DNA of 28,331 nucleotides from Bacillota bacterium (GTDB taxonomy: Bacteria > Bacillota > Clostridia > Oscillospirales > Ruminococcaceae): positions 1 through 28,331 of the forward strand of contig JAEWLW010000090.1 of the NCBI GenBank assembly GCA_023457355.1. The letters run 5' to 3'. Made by a program: the position numbers and the translations under genes. This document shows positions 6,455 through 16,155 of the stretch, piece after piece. Numbering within the stretch: the stretch's first letter is position 1; every line of letters begins with the position of its first letter. A model generated the notes under the pieces. The model ran no database searches. It saw only the letters and a list, made by a program, of their open reading frames with translations, and was not told the origin of the DNA.

Positions 6455-8437
6455 ATGGCGAAACCTGCTTCGGGATATACAAACGAAAGCATTACCTCGC
6501 TTAAAGGAGCCGACCGTGTGCGCAAGCGCCCGGCGGTTATTTTCGGTTCGGATGGTCTTGAAGGCTGCCAGCACGCGGTGTTCGAGATATTTTCCAACTC
6601 TATCGACGAGGCGCGCGAGGGCTACGGCAACAAGATCATCCTGACGCGCTTTGCGGATGGTTCGATCGAGTGTGAGGATTTTGGCCGCGGCATACCGGTG
6701 GATTATAACACCCGTGAGGAGCGGTATAACTGGGAGCTTGTGTTCTGCGAGTTGTACGCCGGCGGCAAATACAAGGATGGCGGCGAGGATAGCTATGAGT
6801 TTTCGCTTGGCTTAAATGGTCTTGGCCTTTGTTCCGCCCAGTATGCGTCGGAATATATGCAGGTCGAGATTGTTCGCGATGGTTATCAATATAATCTTTC
6901 GTTTGAAAAGGGCGAAAATGTGGGTGATTTGGTTAAGGTGCCCACGAAGCGTAAACAGACCGGCACCAAAATCAAGTGGCGGCCGGATCTCGACGTTTTT
7001 ACCGATATCGCTATTCCGATGGAATATTTCCGCGAGACGGTGCGCCGCCAGGCGGTGGTCAACCCCAACATCCTGTTTGTATTGCGCAACCAGATCGGCA
7101 ATTCCTTTGAAGAGGAACAGTTCATCTATCAAAACGGCATCTCGGATTATCTCACCGAGCGGGCCGGTAGCGATTTTATCACGCCGATTCAAACATGGTC
7201 GGCCGAACGCAAGGGCCGCGACCGCGAAGACCGCCCGGAATATCGCGTAAAGCTTTTGGTGACGCTGTGCTTTTCCAACACAACGGCGTTCACCGAGTAT
7301 TACCACAATTCCAGCTGGCTGGAGTACGGCGGCAGCCCCGAAAAAGCGGTGAAGGTTGCGTTTGTCAACCAGATCGACGGGTGGTTAAAGTCCAACAACA
7401 AATACCTCAAGGATGAGAGTAAAATTACCTACGCTGATATTGAGCCCTGCCTGGCGCTGGTTTCCTCCAATTTTTCAACGCAGACCTCTTATGAGAACCA
7501 GACAAAAAAGGCGATTAATAACCGCTTTGTTTATGAGGCGATGGCGGAATTCTTAAAGCACAACTTAGAGGTTTATTTTACCGAAAACCCCGACGACGCG
7601 CTGAAAATTGCCGAGCAGGTGCTCATCAACAAGCGCAGCCGCGAATCGGCCGAAAAAACCCGCATCAACATCAAAAAGAAGCTGGCGGGTTCATTGGACA
7701 TCTCAAACCGGGTGCAGAAGTTTGTCGATTGCCGGACCAAGGATATTGCTCGCCGCGAGGTGTTTATTGTGGAGGGCGACTCTGCGCTCGGTTCCTGCAA
7801 GATGGGGCGCGACGCCGAGTTTCAGGCCGTCATGCCGGTGCGCGGCAAGATTTTAAACTGTCTGAAGGCCGAGTACGACAAGATATTTAAAAACGAGATC
7901 ATCACGGATGTTATAAAGGTTTTGGGATGCGGCGTGGAGGTGAAAAGCAAGGCGAATAAGGCGCTTTCGTCCTTTGACCTAGACAACCTGCGCTGGAATA
8001 AAATCATCATCTGCACCGATGCTGATGTCGACGGCTTCCAGATTCGAACGCTGATTCTTACCATGCTCTACCGCCTGACCCCGAAGTTGATTGAGCAGGG
8101 GTATGTCTATATCGCCGAATCGCCGCTTTATGAGATTTCCGGCAGGGATAAGACATGGTTCGTTTATTCCGACGCCGAAAAAAACCGCATTTTAGATACA
8201 ATGGCGGGGCAGAAGCTGACCATTCAGCGCTCAAAAGGATTGGGCGAAAACGAGGCGGATATGATGTGGCTGACCACCATGAACCCCGAGACACGCCGGT
8301 TAATTCGCATCACGCCGGAGACGGCGGCCAAAACGGCTGAAACTTTTGATCTGCTGCTGGGGGATAACCTCTCCGGACGCAAAGACTATATTGCGCAAAA
8401 CGGCCATCTGTATCTTGATGAGCTCGATCTGGCGTAA
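6455..8437 (+). CDS. type IIA DNA topoisomerase subunit B, divergent (GyrB/ParE-like)
   Basis: ATPase/TOPRIM subunit of a type II topoisomerase, 660 residues, near normal GyrB/ParE length. The GHKL ATPase domain has the catalytic Glu44 and Asn48 (VFEIFSNSIDEA), the DFGRGIP motif (about 75-81) and a glycine-rich lid, LGLNGLGL (about 118-125). The ATP-contacting QTKK follows in SYENQTKKAIN. The TOPRIM domain has EGDSALG (Glu440) and DADVDG (Asp522, 524, 526); QRSKGLGE and TMNPETRRL are near the end. Several normally fixed positions differ from housekeeping GyrB: DNGRG is DFGRG, GGLHGVG is LGLNGLG, and DGAHIR is DGFQIR. It is followed 17 nt later by the A subunit. It is likely a paralogue beside a standard gyrase encoded elsewhere. 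Confidence 0.93.
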   Translation: MAKPASGYTNESITSLKGADRVRKRPAVIFGSDGLEGCQHAVFEIFSNSIDEAREGYGNKIILTRFADGSIECEDFGRGIPVDYNTREERYNWELVFCELYAGGKYKDGGEDSYEFSLGLNGLGLCSAQYASEYMQVEIVRDGYQYNLSFEKGENVGDLVKVPTKRKQTGTKIKWRPDLDVFTDIAIPMEYFRETVRRQAVVNPNILFVLRNQIGNSFEEEQFIYQNGISDYLTERAGSDFITPIQTWSAERKGRDREDRPEYRVKLLVTLCFSNTTAFTEYYHNSSWLEYGGSPEKAVKVAFVNQIDGWLKSNNKYLKDESKITYADIEPCLALVSSNFSTQTSYENQTKKAINNRFVYEAMAEFLKHNLEVYFTENPDDALKIAEQVLINKRSRESAEKTRINIKKKLAGSLDISNRVQKFVDCRTKDIARREVFIVEGDSALGSCKMGRDAEFQAVMPVRGKILNCLKAEYDKIFKNEIITDVIKVLGCGVEVKSKANKALSSFDLDNLRWNKIIICTDADVDGFQIRTLILTMLYRLTPKLIEQGYVYIAESPLYEISGRDKTWFVYSDAEKNRILDTMAGQKLTIQRSKGLGENEADMMWLTTMNPETRRLIRITPETAAKTAETFDLLLGDNLSGRKDYIAQNGHLYLDELDLA

Positions 8438-8454
8438 AGGGGGGCGAAGACAGA

Positions 8455-10701
8455 GTGGCAAAAAAGAAAAAAGAAGGCGCCGCCAAGCCCGCGGCAGGCG
8501 GCAATGCGGTGATTGAAAATGCGGGCATTGTGCTGGACCAGTCGATTACCGATACGCTGACCAGCAATTATATGCCCTATGCGATGAGCGTTATTGTTTC
8601 GCGCGCGATCCCTGAGATTGACGGTTTTAAACCCTCGCACCGTAAAATTCTCTATACGATGTACAAAATGGGCCTTATAAATGGCGGCAGGGTGAAATCG
8701 GCCAACGCAGTGGGCGAGGTGATGAAGTTGCACCCCCACGGCGACCAGGCCATCTATGAGACGCTGGTGCGCCTCTCGCGCGGCAACGAGGCGCTGCTGC
8801 ATCCGTATATCGACTCCAAGGGCAATTTCGGCAAAGCTTATTCGCGCGACATGGCGTACGCCGCCGCGCGTTACACCGAGGTCAAGCTGATGTCGCTGTG
8901 CCAGGAGCTGTTCGCCGACCTGGACAAGGACGCGGTGGACATGGTGGACAGCTACGATGGCCGCATGAAGGAGCCGACACTGCTGCCTGTGTCGTTTCCA
9001 AGCATTCTGGTCAATTCTAACGTCGGCATTGCGGTCGGTATGGCAAGCTCCATCTGCCCGTTTAACCTTGCGGAGGTCTGCGAGACGGCGGTTGCGCTTA
9101 TTAAAAACCCGGATCATGTCATCTCCGACACGCTCAAGGCCCCGGACTTTCCGGGCAGCGGGCAGATAATCTACAACGCCGACGAGCTTGAAAAAATTTA
9201 CGCAACCGGCCGCGGATCCGTTCGGGTGCGCAGCCGCTACCGGGTTGATAAGAGCAGCGGCTGTCTTGAAATTATTGAAATTCCGCCTACCACGACGGTG
9301 GAGGCGATCATCGACAAAGTGGTCGACCTGGTCAAATCGGGCAAAGTGCGCGAAATTGCGGATATCCGCGATGAAACCGACCTCGGCGGCCTTAAGATCA
9401 CGCTGGATTTAAAGCGCGGCGTAGACGCGGACAAGCTCATGCGGCGGCTTTACAAGCTCACCCCGCTGGAGGACGCGTTTTCCTGCAACTTTAATGTGCT
9501 CATCGGTTCCAGCCCCCGTGTGATGGGCATCCGCGAGCTTTTGAACGAGTGGACGGCATTCCGGTTGGAATGCATCCGCCGCAGGCTGTATTTTGAGCTG
9601 AAAAAGAAACGCGAAAAGCTGCATCTGCTGCTGGGCCTTTCCAAAATTTTGCTGGATATCGACAAGGCAATTAAGATTGTCCGCGAAACCGAGGAGGAGC
9701 GTGAGGTTGTACCCAACCTGATGATCGGCTTCGGCATCGACGAGGTGCAGGCCGAATATGTTGCCGAGATCAAACTGCGGCAGTTAAACCGCGAATATAT
9801 TTTGAAGCGTACCGAGGAAATCGGCGACCTGAAAAACAGCATTGCCGATATGGAAGAGACGCTTAAAAGCCGCCCGCGTATGCTGGCCATTATCACCTCG
9901 GAGCTCAGGGCCGTCGCCAAAAAATACGGCCAGCCGAGAAAGAGCGAAATTATCCTTGATGACGAGGTCGAGGAGGTCGAGGTTCTGGAGGCTGTGCCCG
10001 ATTACCCGGTGCATCTGTTCTTCACACGCGAGGGGTACTTTAAAAAGATTACGCCGCAGTCTTGGCGTATGTCCGGCGAGCACAAGCTTAAGGAAGGCGA
10101 CGAGGTGGTGCAGGCGGTTGAAGCCGCCAACCGTTCACACCTGCTGTTCTTCTCAGATAAGGGGCAGGTCTATAAGGCCGTTGCGTCTGATTTCGACGAC
10201 ACCAAAGCCAGCGTTCTGGGTGATTATATCGCTGCAAAGCTCGGCTTTGACGAGGGCGAGAACGCCGTTTATATGGCGGTGACCAACGATTACAAGGGCT
10301 ATATGTTCTTTGGCTTTGAAAACGGCAAGGTAGCCAAGATTGCGCTGGCTTCTTACGAGACTAAGACCCGCCGCAAAAAGCTGACCGGCGCCTACAGCAC
10401 CAAGGAGCCACTGACGGGTATGCTGGCGGCCGAGGGCGATGTTACGCTGCTGCTTAAGGCCACAAACGGCAAGGTGCTGTTGCTGGATACCGCGCGCATC
10501 GCGGTTAAAACCGCGCGAGATTCCATCGGCGTACAGGTGATGACGGTCAAGGGCAAAAATATTCTCGGCACTATGAAGGTGTTCACGGAAGGTATGCTGG
10601 ATAACGCGCATCACTATTCTCCGCGCGCCATTCCTTCGGCGGGCTATACCCCGCGTGAAGAGGATATTATGACGCAGATTACGCTTGAGCCTCAGGAATA
10701 A
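8455..10701 (+). CDS. type IIA DNA topoisomerase subunit A, divergent (GyrA/ParC-like)
   Basis: DNA breakage-reunion subunit, 748 residues. The N-terminal part has a lysine-rich tail, then SNYMPYAMSVIVSRAIPEIDGFKPSHRKIL (winged helix). Catalytic Tyr140 lies in AAARYTEVKL. The quinolone-determining loop reads HPHGDQAIYE: Gln98 and Glu102 occupy the positions of E. coli GyrA Ser83 and Asp87. A coiled-coil arm follows (about 370-490), then a C-terminal beta-pinwheel (about 505-745). I find no canonical GyrA box (QRRGGKG-like), so strong negative supercoiling activity is doubtful and a topo IV-like decatenase or relaxase role is more likely. Start GTG at 8455 with AAAGGGGGG about 10 nt upstream. 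Co-transcribed with the B subunit. Confidence 0.93.
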   Translation: MAKKKKEGAAKPAAGGNAVIENAGIVLDQSITDTLTSNYMPYAMSVIVSRAIPEIDGFKPSHRKILYTMYKMGLINGGRVKSANAVGEVMKLHPHGDQAIYETLVRLSRGNEALLHPYIDSKGNFGKAYSRDMAYAAARYTEVKLMSLCQELFADLDKDAVDMVDSYDGRMKEPTLLPVSFPSILVNSNVGIAVGMASSICPFNLAEVCETAVALIKNPDHVISDTLKAPDFPGSGQIIYNADELEKIYATGRGSVRVRSRYRVDKSSGCLEIIEIPPTTTVEAIIDKVVDLVKSGKVREIADIRDETDLGGLKITLDLKRGVDADKLMRRLYKLTPLEDAFSCNFNVLIGSSPRVMGIRELLNEWTAFRLECIRRRLYFELKKKREKLHLLLGLSKILLDIDKAIKIVRETEEEREVVPNLMIGFGIDEVQAEYVAEIKLRQLNREYILKRTEEIGDLKNSIADMEETLKSRPRMLAIITSELRAVAKKYGQPRKSEIILDDEVEEVEVLEAVPDYPVHLFFTREGYFKKITPQSWRMSGEHKLKEGDEVVQAVEAANRSHLLFFSDKGQVYKAVASDFDDTKASVLGDYIAAKLGFDEGENAVYMAVTNDYKGYMFFGFENGKVAKIALASYETKTRRKKLTGAYSTKEPLTGMLAAEGDVTLLLKATNGKVLLLDTARIAVKTARDSIGVQVMTVKGKNILGTMKVFTEGMLDNAHHYSPRAIPSAGYTPREEDIMTQITLEPQE

Positions 10702-10923
10702 TACAAATTGCCAGCAAAGTGGCGGCTTACAGGGTGTACCATTTAAAATATGCATCACGCTTAAAATAATAAAAAGCTGTCATGTGAAAAAACACATGAC
10801 AGCTTTCGCCCCAAAGGGCAGGCCGACAGAGTGCAGGGCAAACGCTTTCCCGAACTCAGTGCGGCATTTGTTAGTATGCCTTGACAGGCCGCTGTTATTC
10901 AGAAAAGTATTTTTACATAAAGG
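10702..10923. other. intergenic region after the topoisomerase operon
   Basis: It holds the hairpin listed separately and a short GGCAT/ATGCC hairpin near 10865-10882. No gene is seen. Confidence 0.4.
10773..10806. terminator. perfect 14-bp hairpin downstream of the topoisomerase operon
   Basis: AAAGCTGTCATGTG pairs perfectly with CACATGACAGCTTT around a loop of six A. On the plus strand only TTT follows, but on the minus strand a long T-rich tail follows. It is probably the operon terminator, although it would work better for the minus strand. Confidence 0.6.
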
Positions 10924-10952
10924 TTGCATTGCCGTAGCTTTTATGCTATCAT
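10924..10952 (+). promoter_or_regulatory. promoter of secG
   Basis: TTGCAT (10924-10929), a 17-nt spacer, and TATCAT (10947-10952) with an extended TGC immediately upstream, about 50 nt before the secG start. Confidence 0.65.
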
Positions 10953-11001
10953 TTATCAGTCAAAGCATGTATATGCTTCAAATGAATCGGAGGTCATATT
11001 A

Positions 11002-11247
11002 ATGGGAATGTTAGAAATCGTCGGCGGTTTTGTGCTTATTGTGTTATGCGTCATCATTATTGCCGTCGTTACCGCTCAGGAATCTAAGAGTGGGCTTGGC
11101 ACCATTGCAGGCGAGTCGTCATCCGGAACGTTTTTTGACAAGAACCGTGGCAAAACCAAAGACGCCATGTTGGTTCGGGCAACCACCATCACCGGTATTG
11201 CTCTGGTCATTGTCACTTTGGTCGTTCTTTTCGCCTCAATCAAATAA
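11002..11247 (+). CDS. secG: preprotein translocase subunit SecG
   Basis: Small integral membrane subunit of the SecYEG protein-export channel, 81 residues, the typical length. There are two hydrophobic segments (about residues 5-26 and 59-80). Between them lies the characteristic SecG loop with the glycine/serine-rich sequence SKSGLGTIAGESSSGTFFDK. The ATG at 11002 is chosen because GGAGG (10989-10993) lies 8 nt upstream. It has its own promoter and terminator and precedes rnr, the order commonly seen in Firmicutes. Confidence 0.93.
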   Translation: MGMLEIVGGFVLIVLCVIIIAVVTAQESKSGLGTIAGESSSGTFFDKNRGKTKDAMLVRATTITGIALVIVTLVVLFASIK

Positions 11248-11263
11248 TTTTTGGGATATGGTG

Positions 11264-11300
11264 ACGGAGTTCTGCTTTTAGGCGGAACTCCGTTTTTTTA
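11264..11300 (+). terminator. intrinsic terminator after secG
   Basis: ACGGAGTTC (11264-11272) pairs with GAACTCCGT (11285-11293), followed by a run of seven T. Since rnr lies downstream, it may separate or attenuate the two genes. Confidence 0.85.
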
Positions 11301-11472
11301 TTAGGGGCATTCTTGAAAATCGCCCACTTTGGAAATTCTGTGAAAAAGCGCATCACGGTATGTAAATATTCGGAATACAGCCAGTATTTTGTTTTTTTGC
11401 CTTGTGCAGGCGCTTCCTCAGCAATTTCGCATCGTTTTTGACTTTTAGGAAAAGCCCGGGAAAGGATTTTAT

Positions 11473-13572
11473 ATGTCGGATTTGGAAAAGAGAGTTCGGG
11501 TGCAGTTGCGCAAAAGCGGAAAAAAGCCGATTGCGCATAAAGAGCTGCGCCGCCGTGCCGGAGTGGCTAATAAGGATCTTGGGGAATATCAGAAGTTGAT
11601 GGAGCGGATGCAGGCACGCGGTGAAATTGTTGGTGAGAACCGCCGCGTGGTGCTTTCGCAGAATGTGGGCGCCAAGCCAGCCACCATTGTCAGGGTTAAG
11701 AGCACTTTTGGCTTTGCACGCCCCGACGGCGCGGACAGGGATGTTTTTGTCCCGGGCCGACAGCTGATGGGTGCGCTGCCCGGCGACCGCGTCATGCTGC
11801 GTGTCAATAGATCCGATGGTGAATTGGACGCCGGGGAAGTGCTTTCGGTTTTGGAGCGCGCGCGCGTGCGCTTGTCCGGCACAGCTAAAACCAATGCGTA
11901 TGGCGAGATAGAACTGATTCCCGATAATACCGCCTTTGCACCGCTTTTAATTGAAGGACAAAACCGCGCGGCAAATCATGGAGAGAAGGTGGTTGCCACC
12001 ATACGGCAGGAGGGCGACAACCACCGCAATTATCGCGCTGTGGTTGAAAACCGCTTCGGCAGCGCCCTGCTGGCCAAAAACTGCTGCGACGCGATTTTGG
12101 ACGCCGCCGGCATAGACCGCGTATTCGGTCCCGAGGTGTTGCAGGCGGCGGAAAGGGCGGCCGGGCGGGATATTACCGGGGAAATTTCCAACCGGCTGGA
12201 TTTGCGCAGCGAACCGATTTTTACAATAGACGGTGCCGACACCAAGGATATTGACGATGCGGTTTCGCTTACAAAAACAGAAACCGGGTGGCATTTGGGC
12301 GTGCATATCGCCGATGTCAGTTACTATGTTACGCCCAACAGCCTGCTGGACGCTGAAGCATACCACCGGGGTACGTCGGTGTATTTTGCCGATTCGGTTG
12401 TTCCCATGTTGCCGCCTGCGCTGTCAAATGGCGCCTGTTCATTGAACCCGCAGGAGGACCGGCTCGCCTTTTCGGCGCTGATGACGTTGGACCCGGACGG
12501 CGCACTGACCGATTACCGTTTTGCCAAAACAGTGATACGTTCCCGCGTCAAGGGTGTGTATGACGAGGTCAACCGCATTTTGGCGGGGGAACAGGACGCA
12601 GCGCTTGAAGAAAAATATCGCGAAGTACAGTCGCAGTTGTCGGAGATGGCACAACTGGCAAAGCTGCTTCAAAAAGGGCGGGAGAAGCGCGGCGCTATGG
12701 CGTTGGTATCAACCGAATCCAAAATTAAGGTGGATGAAAACGGCGTGGCCGCCGATGTTTTGCCCCGCGTGCAGGGCGCTGCGGAACACCTGATTGAAGA
12801 GCTGATGCTGACCGCCAACGAGGCGGCGGCCACACTGGCCCTGAAACAGCAGCTGCCATTTGTTTACCGCGTGCACGAAACACCTGCCCCTGAAAAGCTG
12901 GCGTCGCTCAAAGAACTGCTGGACGCGGTGGGTTTGCCCTCCGGCAAGGTGCTGTCGGGTGTGCGCCCGGCGGCGCTGTCAGATATTTTGCGGGGGGCGC
13001 AGCAGACCCCCTATGCGGTGTTAATCAATTCCGCGATGCTACGCGCCATGCAAAAGGCCCGCTACAATGAGAAAAATCTGGGCCACTACGGTTTGGCATT
13101 GGCCAATTACACGCATTTCACCTCGCCGATTCGCCGATATCCCGACCTGGCGATTCACCGCATTTTGTCAGCCCATGTCAAGAGCGAACCGGTTGAAAAG
13201 CTCCACAAGCGCTTTGACGGCTTTGTGGCGTCGGCTTCCAAACAGTCCAGTACCGCGGAGCTCAATGCCATGGGCGTTGAACGTTCCTGTGAGGACTGTT
13301 ATAAGGCCGAATATATGAGCCGCCACATCGGTGAGCGCTACACCGGCACTGTCACTTCCGCCGCGGCGCATGGCGTTTATGTTCAGCTTGAAAATACCAT
13401 AGAAGGGCTGGTGCGCACCGAATCGCTGGGTGAAGGCATGTTATATGATGGCAGAATGCAGTATATGACGGCCGACGGCAAGCGCCGTGTGCGGGTGGGG
13501 GACCCAATAGCGGTTATCGTGGCCGCCGCAGAGGTTTCCACCGGCAGAATCGATTTTGCGCTGTCTGATTAA
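11473..13572 (+). CDS. rnr: ribonuclease R
   Basis: Processive 3'-5' exoribonuclease that degrades structured RNA and takes part in trans-translation quality control. It has 699 residues, slightly shorter than many RNase R proteins. Order of domains: an N-terminal winged helix (about 10-60, KPIAHKELRRRAG), cold-shock domains (about 65-200), the RNB catalytic domain (about 235-560) and an S1 domain (about 615-697). The metal-binding aspartates are Asp253, Asp259, Asp261 and Asp262 in IDGADTKDIDDAVSL, with the same spacing as the E. coli active site. A later RNB motif is YTHFTSPIRRYPDL. ATG at 11473 with GGAAAGGAT upstream. smpB and ssrA, often next to rnr, are absent here. Confidence 0.96.
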   Translation: MSDLEKRVRVQLRKSGKKPIAHKELRRRAGVANKDLGEYQKLMERMQARGEIVGENRRVVLSQNVGAKPATIVRVKSTFGFARPDGADRDVFVPGRQLMGALPGDRVMLRVNRSDGELDAGEVLSVLERARVRLSGTAKTNAYGEIELIPDNTAFAPLLIEGQNRAANHGEKVVATIRQEGDNHRNYRAVVENRFGSALLAKNCCDAILDAAGIDRVFGPEVLQAAERAAGRDITGEISNRLDLRSEPIFTIDGADTKDIDDAVSLTKTETGWHLGVHIADVSYYVTPNSLLDAEAYHRGTSVYFADSVVPMLPPALSNGACSLNPQEDRLAFSALMTLDPDGALTDYRFAKTVIRSRVKGVYDEVNRILAGEQDAALEEKYREVQSQLSEMAQLAKLLQKGREKRGAMALVSTESKIKVDENGVAADVLPRVQGAAEHLIEELMLTANEAAATLALKQQLPFVYRVHETPAPEKLASLKELLDAVGLPSGKVLSGVRPAALSDILRGAQQTPYAVLINSAMLRAMQKARYNEKNLGHYGLALANYTHFTSPIRRYPDLAIHRILSAHVKSEPVEKLHKRFDGFVASASKQSSTAELNAMGVERSCEDCYKAEYMSRHIGERYTGTVTSAAAHGVYVQLENTIEGLVRTESLGEGMLYDGRMQYMTADGKRRVRVGDPIAVIVAAAEVSTGRIDFALSD

Positions 13573-13583
13573 ATTTTAAAAAT

Positions 13584-13617
13584 TGTGCGGCAAAAGCTTA
13601 AGCTGTTTTGCCGCACA
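13584..13617. terminator. perfect 12-bp hairpin after rnr
   Basis: TGTGCGGCAAAA pairs with TTTTGCCGCACA around a 10-nt loop. There is no T-run on the plus strand; an ATTTTTAAAATTT tract follows on the minus strand. Confidence 0.55.
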
Positions 13618-13713
13618 TATATATCAGCTATATCAGCGTTATTTTAGGGGAGGAAGTTTTTGTTGTCCTCTTCATCGGCATAAACCTCTTTTGAAGTGAT
13701 TTATGCGATACAA

Positions 13714-13754
13714 TAAAAAAAGCAGCAGGCATAAATTGTCTGCTGCTTTTTTTA
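13714..13754. terminator. bidirectional terminator between rnr and the PBP gene
   Basis: AGCAGCAG (13721-13728) and CTGCTGCT (13740-13747) are flanked by seven A on one side and seven or more T on the other. It can therefore terminate both convergent genes. Confidence 0.9.
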
Positions 13755-13825
13755 TAAGGCGGTCAACTTTGAGAAACTCGGCTGACAAAGCGAATTTCCC
13801 GTTGCTTTGGCCTTTAAAAGGCGCT

Positions 13826-16096
13826 CTAATCATCGTCTGAATCTGTGGGGTAGCGGGAATTCAGCCAGTCCCAATAAGAAATGTCGGAATGGGGGTCAAA
13901 GCGTGCGATGTCTTCCGTGTCTTCCTCTTCTTCGTCGTGCATGGTGCAAACCTCCGGCAGCGCATCGAGCTTATACCAGCCTACGGCCGTGTTGGTGCAT
14001 TTATCGGAGGCAAGCAGACCGGATTCGGTGCAATAGGTGCGCTCAACAACATTGGGTGAATCCGAGAATCCGATAACCGGCAGGTTGGCGTGAATCGGCG
14101 CCATGATGTTGCGGTAAATCAGGGGTGGCGGGTAGTAATAACCGGAGTAGTTGATGGTCTCCATCTCGTCATAACCGAGATAGCACACGCCGACATAGTA
14201 AGGGGTCACACCGATAAACCATTCGTTATAGTCGTTATCCGAGGTGCCGGTCTTGCCCGCGATTGGCATGGCGGAACCCGGAAATTTTGCGTTGACGCCG
14301 GTGCCGGGGGAGGACGCCGTGACACGCTGCATAAGCTTATTCATAATGGTGGCGGTTTCCTGCGAAATGACACGCTTAGGTACGGCTTTGTTTTCCAGAA
14401 TGGTGTTGCCCTCGGAATCGATGACCTTCGTGTAGGAGTGCGGCGGCGTATAGAGCCCGCCGTTTCCGAACATCTGATATGCGCCGGCCATTTCAAGCGG
14501 CGTAACACCGCCGGTCATGGCACCTAACGCCATCGGAGCCAGCGCGACATCGGTATAAACCTTGCCGTTTTTCGCCTCGCTCTCGACAAGGTTTTTAAAG
14601 CCGAGCGAATCGCGCAGAAAGTTGAAACTGGTGCGCGGCGACAGCATTTGAACCAGTTTTACCGGGATGGTGTTGGTCGAACGCTGCAAAGCCTCGGTGA
14701 TAGTGATCGGGCCTTTATATTCGTTATAGAAGTTTTTGGGATACAGCGAATCGGGGTCCTCCGGGTCGAGCTGAATCGGGCTGTCCTCCCAAACCATCGA
14801 CCAGTTGATCATATTGTACTCGAGCGCCAGCGAATAGGACGACAGCGGTTTAATGGTCGAACCGGGGTGACGCACCGCACTGGTGGCACGGTTAAAGACG
14901 CGCGCGCCGGTTTTCTCGCGGTCAGAGCCAACGATGGCTTTAATTTCCCCATTAAAATCCAGAATCACGAAGGCCGATTCAGGGTATACTTCATTGCGGA
15001 TTTTCGGGAAAGTTTCAGGATCAAGATATTTTTCCTCAAGATAATCCTGCATTTCGGCATCGACGGTGGTGTAAATCCTGAAGCCGCCTGTGCGCAGCGC
15101 TTCCTTGGCACCTGATTCAGTATAGTTTGCCTTTTCTACAAGGTCGTTGAGCACCTCTTCATAAACCGTGTCGATAAACCAGTTTTGAACCGTGTCCAGC
15201 CGTTGGACATATTCGTCCTTTTTAAACGCCAGCTCCTGCGCGACGGCTGCTTCATATTCTTCATCGGTCAGCATGGGGGTGCCGTCCGTATGGGTCTGCT
15301 CATGCATCATTCCAAGAATCATCAGCTGGCGGCTGCGGTTTTCCTCCGGGTTGGAAAAGGGGTTCCATTTGGTTGGGTTTTGGGTGATCGCAATCAGCGA
15401 AGCTGCTTCGGCGGGGGTCAGTTCCGAGACATCCTTGCCGAAGTAAAGGTTTGAGGCCGATTGCACACCGTTCTGGCCGTTGCCCAGCGCGATGGTGTTG
15501 AGATAAACCTCCAGAATCTGCTCCTTTGAATAGTTTTTCTCAAGGTTGATGGCACGAAAAATTTCGCGTACCTTACGGCCTACGTCGAATTCGTTGTCGT
15601 TGGTGACATTTTTAATCACCTGCTGTGTGATGGTTGAAGCGCCGAACATATCGCTTGCAAAGGGGTTGGCATAGTTGACCACCGCCGCAAGCGTACGCTT
15701 GACGTCGATGCCGGAATGCTCCCAAAAGCGCTTGTCCTCCACGGCGACAGCCGCGTCTTTAACACCCTGCGGAATTTCGGAATAATCGACCCAGATGCGG
15801 TTTTCGTTGTTTTGAACGCGCTGCAGCTCAAAATATTCCTCGCTGTTCTCCTTTTTAGCGTACAGAATGGTTGTAAAGCTCATTTTTACATTATCAAGCT
15901 GCACCCGGTCGCTGGCATCGAGTGTGTTGAGAACATAAACAGTAAGTACCGACGCAACGATACAGCCCGTTATAATGCCCACCATAATAATGACGGCAAG
16001 AAACCTGCCGAAAATGATGAACGGATTATAACGAGATTTACGCTGACGGCGTTTTGACGGCCGGTTTTCCGGTTGTCTGGTGCTTTCAGCTGACAC
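13826..16096 (-). CDS. class A penicillin-binding protein (PBP1A/PonA-like)
   Basis: Bifunctional peptidoglycan glycosyltransferase/DD-transpeptidase anchored in the membrane, 756 residues. A basic cytoplasmic tail (RPSKRRQRKSR) precedes one membrane helix (about 28-55). The GT51 domain has the catalytic Glu120 (VAVEDKRFWEH) and STITQQVIKN. The transpeptidase domain has S413-T-I-K, S473-T-N and K615-T-G, all three motifs intact. The C-terminus is strongly acidic (DEEEEDTEDI). GTG at 16096 is chosen because AAAGGAGT lies 7 nt upstream; the longer ATG-started frame has no site. It is convergent with rnr and divergent from the BofC-like gene. A palindromic element lies in its promoter region. 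Confidence 0.95.
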   Translation of the reverse strand: MSAESTRQPENRPSKRRQRKSRYNPFIIFGRFLAVIIMVGIITGCIVASVLTVYVLNTLDASDRVQLDNVKMSFTTILYAKKENSEEYFELQRVQNNENRIWVDYSEIPQGVKDAAVAVEDKRFWEHSGIDVKRTLAAVVNYANPFASDMFGASTITQQVIKNVTNDNEFDVGRKVREIFRAINLEKNYSKEQILEVYLNTIALGNGQNGVQSASNLYFGKDVSELTPAEAASLIAITQNPTKWNPFSNPEENRSRQLMILGMMHEQTHTDGTPMLTDEEYEAAVAQELAFKKDEYVQRLDTVQNWFIDTVYEEVLNDLVEKANYTESGAKEALRTGGFRIYTTVDAEMQDYLEEKYLDPETFPKIRNEVYPESAFVILDFNGEIKAIVGSDREKTGARVFNRATSAVRHPGSTIKPLSSYSLALEYNMINWSMVWEDSPIQLDPEDPDSLYPKNFYNEYKGPITITEALQRSTNTIPVKLVQMLSPRTSFNFLRDSLGFKNLVESEAKNGKVYTDVALAPMALGAMTGGVTPLEMAGAYQMFGNGGLYTPPHSYTKVIDSEGNTILENKAVPKRVISQETATIMNKLMQRVTASSPGTGVNAKFPGSAMPIAGKTGTSDNDYNEWFIGVTPYYVGVCYLGYDEMETINYSGYYYPPPLIYRNIMAPIHANLPVIGFSDSPNVVERTYCTESGLLASDKCTNTAVGWYKLDALPEVCTMHDEEEEDTEDIARFDPHSDISYWDWLNSRYPTDSDDD

Positions 16097-16155
16097 CAAA
16101 TCACTCCTTTTTCTATTGCATGGCAAAAGCCAAACTGATATATGCTGCATATCAT

